Assembly: GCF_004684775.1 (NCBI RefSeq) | Contig: NZ_SRIC01000010.1 | Location: 1-64,000, forward strand | DNA length: 64,000 nt | From: Streptomyces sp. MZ04 | Lineage (GTDB): Bacteria; Actinomycetota; Actinomycetes; Streptomycetales; Streptomycetaceae | Direction: 5' to 3' | Shown: positions 60,072 through 64,000 of the stretch, piece after piece | How positions within the stretch are numbered: the first letter of the stretch is position 1 | Layout: each line of letters starts with the position of its first letter | Program-made: the position numbers and the translations under genes | Notes under the pieces: generated by a model | Told to the model about the DNA's origin: nothing | Databases searched by the model: none | Seen by the model: the letters and a program-made list of their open reading frames with translations, nothing else

Positions 60072-61316
60072 ATGGTGCTCATCGTCGTCTTCGGAGTCGC
60101 ACTGCTGGTCGCGGTGCTGTTGTCCGGCCTCGCGGCCCGCACCGTACTCTCCACCTCCTTCCTCTTCCTCGTCGGCGGCGCGCTCGTCAGCGACGGATTC
60201 CTCGGTCTGATCCACATCACGCCGGACAGCGAGATCGTGTCCGTGACGGCCGACCTCGCTCTGTTCGCGGTGCTGTTCACCGACGGCATGCACGTCTCCT
60301 TCCCCAAGCTCCGCGCCAACTGGAAGAACCCGGCGCGCGCCCTGGGGCTCGGCATGCCACTCGCCTTCGTCGGCATGTCGCTGATCGCCCACTACCTGGT
60401 CGGCCTGGACTGGACGACGTCCTTCCTGGTCGGCGCGGTCCTCGCGCCCACCGACCCGGTGTTCGCCTCGGCCATCGTGGGCCGCAAGGAAGTCCCCTCC
60501 AAGCTGCGGCAGCTGCTGAACGTGGAGAGCGGCATCAACGACGGCCTCGCGCTGCCCGTCGTCCTCGTCCTCATCGCCGCGGCCGGCCCCACCTCCGGAC
60601 ACGCCGAGTCCTCCCTGGCGAAGATCGGTCTGGAGCTGCTGCTCGGTCTGGTCTTCGGCGTGGTTCTGCCGATGGCCGTCATCGCACTCGTCCGCTTCCG
60701 CCACCTGGGCGCCGAGCCGAAACTGCAGCCGCTGCTCCCGCTGGCGATCGGTGTGATCCTCTACGCTCTGTGCCACCTCACCCACGCCAACCCCTACCTG
60801 GCGGCATTCTCGGCGGGCGCAGTTCTCACCGCCCGCTCGATCGAGGCCAAGGAGTCCTTCGAGCCGCTGGGCGAGGCACTGGCCGAACTGGCCAAGTTCG
60901 CCGCCCTGCTGGTGTTCGGCGCGCTGCTCACGCCGCGCCTCTTCGGTGATCTGTCCTTCGGCGGGTACGTGGCCGTGGTCCTGGCCATCGTGCTGATCCG
61001 GCCCGCCTCGCTGCTGCTCTCGTTGCTGGGGACCCGCTTCACCCGCCAGGAGAAGCTGGTCGCCGCCTGGTTCGGGCCCAAGGGCTTCGCCTCCGTCGTC
61101 TACGGGCTGCTCGTGCTCCAGGCCGGGCTCCCCCAGGGCGAGGAGGCTTACACCCTTATCGCCGTGTGCATCGCCTTCTCGATCGTGGCCCACAGCAGCA
61201 CCGACGTACCCATCGCCAAGCTCTTCCACGTCGACGAGCTCACCGACACCGAAGTGCCCGCCGCCCGGACCGGCGTTGGCACGCGCACGGAGGAGCCCGG
61301 CCGTGTAGGAACGTGA
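60072..61316 (+). CDS. CPA1-family cation/proton antiporter (NhaP-like)
   Basis: A 414-residue membrane protein with about 12 hydrophobic segments. CPA1 ion-site motifs are visible: the unwound helix LAPTDPVFASAIVG and the Asn-Asp pair in NVESGINDGLALPVV. It exports Na+ or K+ in exchange for H+. No strong ribosome site precedes the ATG, but the leader carries a duplicated 24-base motif. It is the first of three plus-strand ion-transport genes. Confidence 0.9.
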   Translation: MVLIVVFGVALLVAVLLSGLAARTVLSTSFLFLVGGALVSDGFLGLIHITPDSEIVSVTADLALFAVLFTDGMHVSFPKLRANWKNPARALGLGMPLAFVGMSLIAHYLVGLDWTTSFLVGAVLAPTDPVFASAIVGRKEVPSKLRQLLNVESGINDGLALPVVLVLIAAAGPTSGHAESSLAKIGLELLLGLVFGVVLPMAVIALVRFRHLGAEPKLQPLLPLAIGVILYALCHLTHANPYLAAFSAGAVLTARSIEAKESFEPLGEALAELAKFAALLVFGALLTPRLFGDLSFGGYVAVVLAIVLIRPASLLLSLLGTRFTRQEKLVAAWFGPKGFASVVYGLLVLQAGLPQGEEAYTLIAVCIAFSIVAHSSTDVPIAKLFHVDELTDTEVPAARTGVGTRTEEPGRVGT

Positions 61317-61410
61317 GCCCGTCCGCCCGTATGCCGGCGTGACCGCCGACATACCCAGGCTGTTGGGTGTGACCAGGTGAAGCGCTGCAGGAACTCATCA
61401 TCGGAGAATC

Positions 61411-62709
61411 GTGAACGACTGGCACAGCTTGGCAGCTATCGCCGTCTTTGTCGGCGCCTATGCGCTGATCATCAGCGAGAAGATCCACCGCGTGGCTGCC
61501 GCGCTCGGCGGCGCGGCCCTGATGCTGGCGATCGGCGCGACCGACGACAAGTCGGCCTTCTACTCCGAACATTCCGGAATCGACTGGAACGTCATCTTCC
61601 TGCTGATGGGCATGATGATGATCGTCGGCGTGCTGAAGAGGACCGGCATGTTCGAGTACCTGGCCATCTGGGCGGTCAAACGAGCCCGGGCCAAGCCCTT
61701 CCGGGTGATGGTGATGCTCATCGTCATCACCGCCATGGCCTCGGCCCTGCTCGACAACGTCACCACCGTCCTGCTGATCGCCCCCGTCACCTTCCTGGTC
61801 TGCGAGCGCCTGGCACTGCCCGTCGCGCCGTTCCTCATCGCCGAGGTCTTCGCGTCGAACATCGGCGGCACGGCGACCCTGGTCGGCGACCCGCCCAACA
61901 TCATCATCGCCAGCCGCGCCGGGCTCACCTTCAACGACTTCCTGGTCCACCTCGCTCCGCTCTCCGCGATGCTGGTGGTCGTACTCATCGCGCTCTGCCG
62001 CTTCCTCTTCCGCAAGTCCTTCGTGTACGACGAAGACCGCGCCGAGGAAGTCATGGCGCTGGAGGAACGAGAGGCCATCAAGAATCCCCGGCTGCTCGTC
62101 CAGGGCCTGATCGTGCTCGGCCTGGTCGTCGTCGGCTTCGTGCTGCACCCGGTGCTGCACTACGCGCCCAGCGTCGTCGCCCTGCTCGGCGCCGGGCTGC
62201 TCATCGGCATCTCCACCGTCGAGACCGGCGAGGTCCTCGGCGAGGTCGAGTGGCCCACCCTCGCCTTCTTCGCCGGGCTCTTCATCATGATCGGCGGACT
62301 CATCGAGACCGGCGTCATCGGCGAGATCTCCAACGCCCTCGCGGACGCGATCGGCGACAGCGAACTGGGCGGCTCCATGCTGCTGTTGGGGGCGTCCGCC
62401 GTCCTGTCGGGCATCGTCGACAACATTCCCTACGTCGCCACCATGGCGCCCATCACCAGTGACCTGGTCGAGTCCATGGGCGGCTCCGGCACCCACGTGA
62501 TGTGGTGGGCGCTGGCCATCGGCGCCGACCTGGGCGGCAACGCCACCGCGATCGGCGCAAGCGCCAACGTCGTCGTCCTCGGCATCGCCGAACGCAACCG
62601 ACAGCCCATCAGCTTCTGGCAGTTCACCAAGTACGGACTCGTCGTCACCGCCGTCACCGTGACGATCTCGGCCGGGTACGTGTGGCTGCGCTACTTCGCC
62701 CTGGCTTAG
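61411..62709 (+). CDS. ArsB/NhaD-superfamily ion transporter (SLC13/P-protein like)
   Basis: A 432-residue membrane protein of the ion-transporter superfamily. Two inverted repeats each hold a family motif: DNVTTVLLIAP with GDPPNIIIASRAG, and DNIPYVATMAP with GGNATAIGASANVV. This pattern fits NhaD/P-protein type Na+/H+ or anion transporters better than arsenite pumps, as no ars genes are near. The GTG start has a GGAG site 4 bases upstream. It lies about 95 bases after the antiporter and 15 bases before the TrkA-N gene. Confidence 0.88.
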   Translation: MNDWHSLAAIAVFVGAYALIISEKIHRVAAALGGAALMLAIGATDDKSAFYSEHSGIDWNVIFLLMGMMMIVGVLKRTGMFEYLAIWAVKRARAKPFRVMVMLIVITAMASALLDNVTTVLLIAPVTFLVCERLALPVAPFLIAEVFASNIGGTATLVGDPPNIIIASRAGLTFNDFLVHLAPLSAMLVVVLIALCRFLFRKSFVYDEDRAEEVMALEEREAIKNPRLLVQGLIVLGLVVVGFVLHPVLHYAPSVVALLGAGLLIGISTVETGEVLGEVEWPTLAFFAGLFIMIGGLIETGVIGEISNALADAIGDSELGGSMLLLGASAVLSGIVDNIPYVATMAPITSDLVESMGGSGTHVMWWALAIGADLGGNATAIGASANVVVLGIAERNRQPISFWQFTKYGLVVTAVTVTISAGYVWLRYFALA

Positions 62710-62724
62710 CGGAAAGGCAATGCG

Positions 62725-64000
62725 ATGAGCCACGGGAACCAGCGAGCACCCCACCGTGCTCCACGTGATGTGTCCTCCCTTCCCCAACAGATGCAACAGT
62801 CCCCGCCGGCCGGCCACATGATCGTGTGCGGCGACGACGCCCTGGCCGAACGGCTGGCCGCTGAGCTGCAGGCGGTCTACCGCGAGACCGTCACGGTCGT
62901 CGTCCCCTCCGCCCAGGCGGGGGACACGGCGCGGGGCGGTTCTGCGGGCCGGGCGGCCGCCGCCCTCCTGGGCCGGATGCAGGCCGTCATGGGCCGGTCG
63001 GCCCGCGCCTCCCCCGACGGGGACGCACAGGCGCCGCGGGTCCTGGAAGCCCCGGAGCCCGACGAGCCGACCCTCGTCGAGGCCGGTGTGCGCGAGGCAG
63101 CCGCGCTCGCGCTCGTCTACGACGACGATGAGACGAACATCCACGCCGCGCTGGCCGCCCGCCGTCTCAACCCCCGCCTGCGCCTGGTCATCCGGCTCTA
63201 CAACCGCAAGCTCGGCCAGCACTTGGAGGAACTGCTCGACCAGGCCGCGGCGGTGACCGCGCCCGGACTCGACCGGACAGCGCTCGACACGTCCACCACC
63301 GTCCTGTCCGACGCCGACACCGCCGCCCCCGCACTGGCCGCCACCGCCGTCGCCGGGACCAGCAAGGTCGTCCAGGCCGACGGACTGCTCCTCCGCGCCG
63401 CGGAACGCACCCCGCCCGGCCGTGGCCAGGTCGCCGACCCCGGCCTGTGCACCCTGGCCCTGCTGTCGGCCACCACCAACGACCCGGCGGGAGCGGAAGG
63501 TTCGGACGCCAGCGGTCAAGGCGAGGGACCGCTCCTGCTGCCCGACGACCGCACAGTGGCCGCCGCCACCGGCCGGGGCACCATCGTCCTGGAAACCGTC
63601 ACCCACGCCGGCCCCGCACTGCCGCCCGGCCGCCTCGCGGGCCGCGGCATCCCGTTCGGCTCCCTGTTCTCCGCCCGGCTGCGCTGGTCACTGGCCGGGC
63701 TCGCGGCCTGCGTCCTCGGCCTGGCGGTGGCGAACTGGCTGACGGTCCCCCACACACATCCCCTGCACGCCGGCTACCTCACGTTGCTCGACCTCTTCGC
63801 CATCGACGACCCCGCCCTCGGCCAGCCCACGTCCCGCCAGATCCTCCAACTCCTGTCCGGACTGGCCGGGTTGCTGCTCCTGCCCGTGCTCCTCGCCGCC
63901 GTCCTGGAAGCCCTCGGCACCTTCCGCAGCGCGGCCGCCCTGCGCCGCCCGCCGCGCGGGCTCTCGGGCCATGTCGTCCTGCTCGGACTGGGCAAGGTCG
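62725..64000 (+). CDS. TrkA-N/RCK-domain ion channel-like protein (3' end outside window)
   Basis: Open from the ATG at 62725 (GGAAAGG site 7 bases upstream) to the window edge, 425 residues so far. The N-terminal NAD-binding RCK domain starts at HMIVCGDDALAERLAAELQA and includes ALALVYDDDETNIHAALAAR and RLVIRLYNRKLG. After about residue 310 two membrane segments follow (LAGLAACVLGLAVANWLTVP and LLSGLAGLLLLPVLLAAVLE), then a second Rossmann start (HVVLLGLGKV) at the edge. This RCK-membrane-RCK layout resembles actinobacterial potassium channel-like NAD-binding proteins. It probably regulates or conducts K+ beside the two antiporter-type genes. Confidence 0.85.
   Translation, partial: MSHGNQRAPHRAPRDVSSLPQQMQQSPPAGHMIVCGDDALAERLAAELQAVYRETVTVVVPSAQAGDTARGGSAGRAAAALLGRMQAVMGRSARASPDGDAQAPRVLEAPEPDEPTLVEAGVREAAALALVYDDDETNIHAALAARRLNPRLRLVIRLYNRKLGQHLEELLDQAAAVTAPGLDRTALDTSTTVLSDADTAAPALAATAVAGTSKVVQADGLLLRAAERTPPGRGQVADPGLCTLALLSATTNDPAGAEGSDASGQGEGPLLLPDDRTVAAATGRGTIVLETVTHAGPALPPGRLAGRGIPFGSLFSARLRWSLAGLAACVLGLAVANWLTVPHTHPLHAGYLTLLDLFAIDDPALGQPTSRQILQLLSGLAGLLLLPVLLAAVLEALGTFRSAAALRRPPRGLSGHVVLLGLGKV

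Noticed and set aside
61240-63606. 788-codon minus-strand frame opposite the transporter and TrkA-N genes
   Set aside because: Gly/Asp/Gln-rich shadow; plus-strand membrane and RCK motifs are clear.

Overview
The window is high-GC actinobacterial DNA and almost certainly comes from a Streptomyces chromosome. Supporting signs are GTG/TTG starts, GGAGG-type ribosome sites, many secreted peptidases and lipases, a DUF574-type methyltransferase, a gluABCD-type uptake operon, an F420-dependent oxidoreductase and leaderless regulator promoters. No rRNA, tRNA or CRISPR array was seen. GC-rich shadow frames cover almost every gene, so calls rest on recognisable protein families, start sites and gene layout.

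Left part (1-15.3 kb): the 3' part of an NCS1 nucleobase permease, a KAP-type membrane NTPase, a small hydrophilic protein, a methyltransferase, a decayed NACHT-protein tail, two secreted serine peptidases (S33 and S37), a two-component system divergent from a LysR regulator, and a secreted ceramidase and SGNH lipase pair. From 15.3 to 20.6 kb lies a reductive pyrimidine/hydantoin catabolism operon on the minus strand (beta-ureidopropionase, aminotransferase, dihydropyrimidinase, F420-dependent oxidoreductase). It contains a second, truncated dihydropyrimidinase.

Middle part (20.7-41 kb): mostly ordinary chromosomal genes. These include a TetR-controlled SnoaL/NmrA pair with two operator palindromes, an XRE regulator divergent from a SUKH/WD40/HEAT-like protein, gamma-glutamyltransferase, an L,D-transpeptidase lipoprotein, an S15-type hydrolase behind a TTACC/GGTAA-rich promoter, the gluABCD operon, an SGNH hydrolase, exonuclease III, an MBL hydrolase and a PcaL-like fusion protein.

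Accessory part (41-51.6 kb): a disturbed region. An IS110-family element sits directly upstream of pcaL, beside an IclR pseudogene. Then come a 25-bp perfect inverted repeat, an intact 1057-residue protein with a CoiA-like nuclease domain and a duplicated C-terminal module, a second IS110 end, a truncated exported protein next to a lipoprotein, a SulP/STAS fragment, a CdaR/PucR-type regulator and a SpoIIE phosphatase broken by an internal deletion. The intact CoiA-like gene among so much decay is the best candidate here for an undescribed defence or DNA-processing factor.

Right part (51.6-64 kb): a minus-strand operon of a YqiJ/NfeD-like membrane protein, a flotillin and a giant MoxR-like AAA ATPase. 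After a 727-base leader region with a 24-base motif repeated twice, a plus-strand cation-transport cluster follows (CPA1 antiporter, ArsB/NhaD-type transporter, TrkA-N/RCK protein running off the window).
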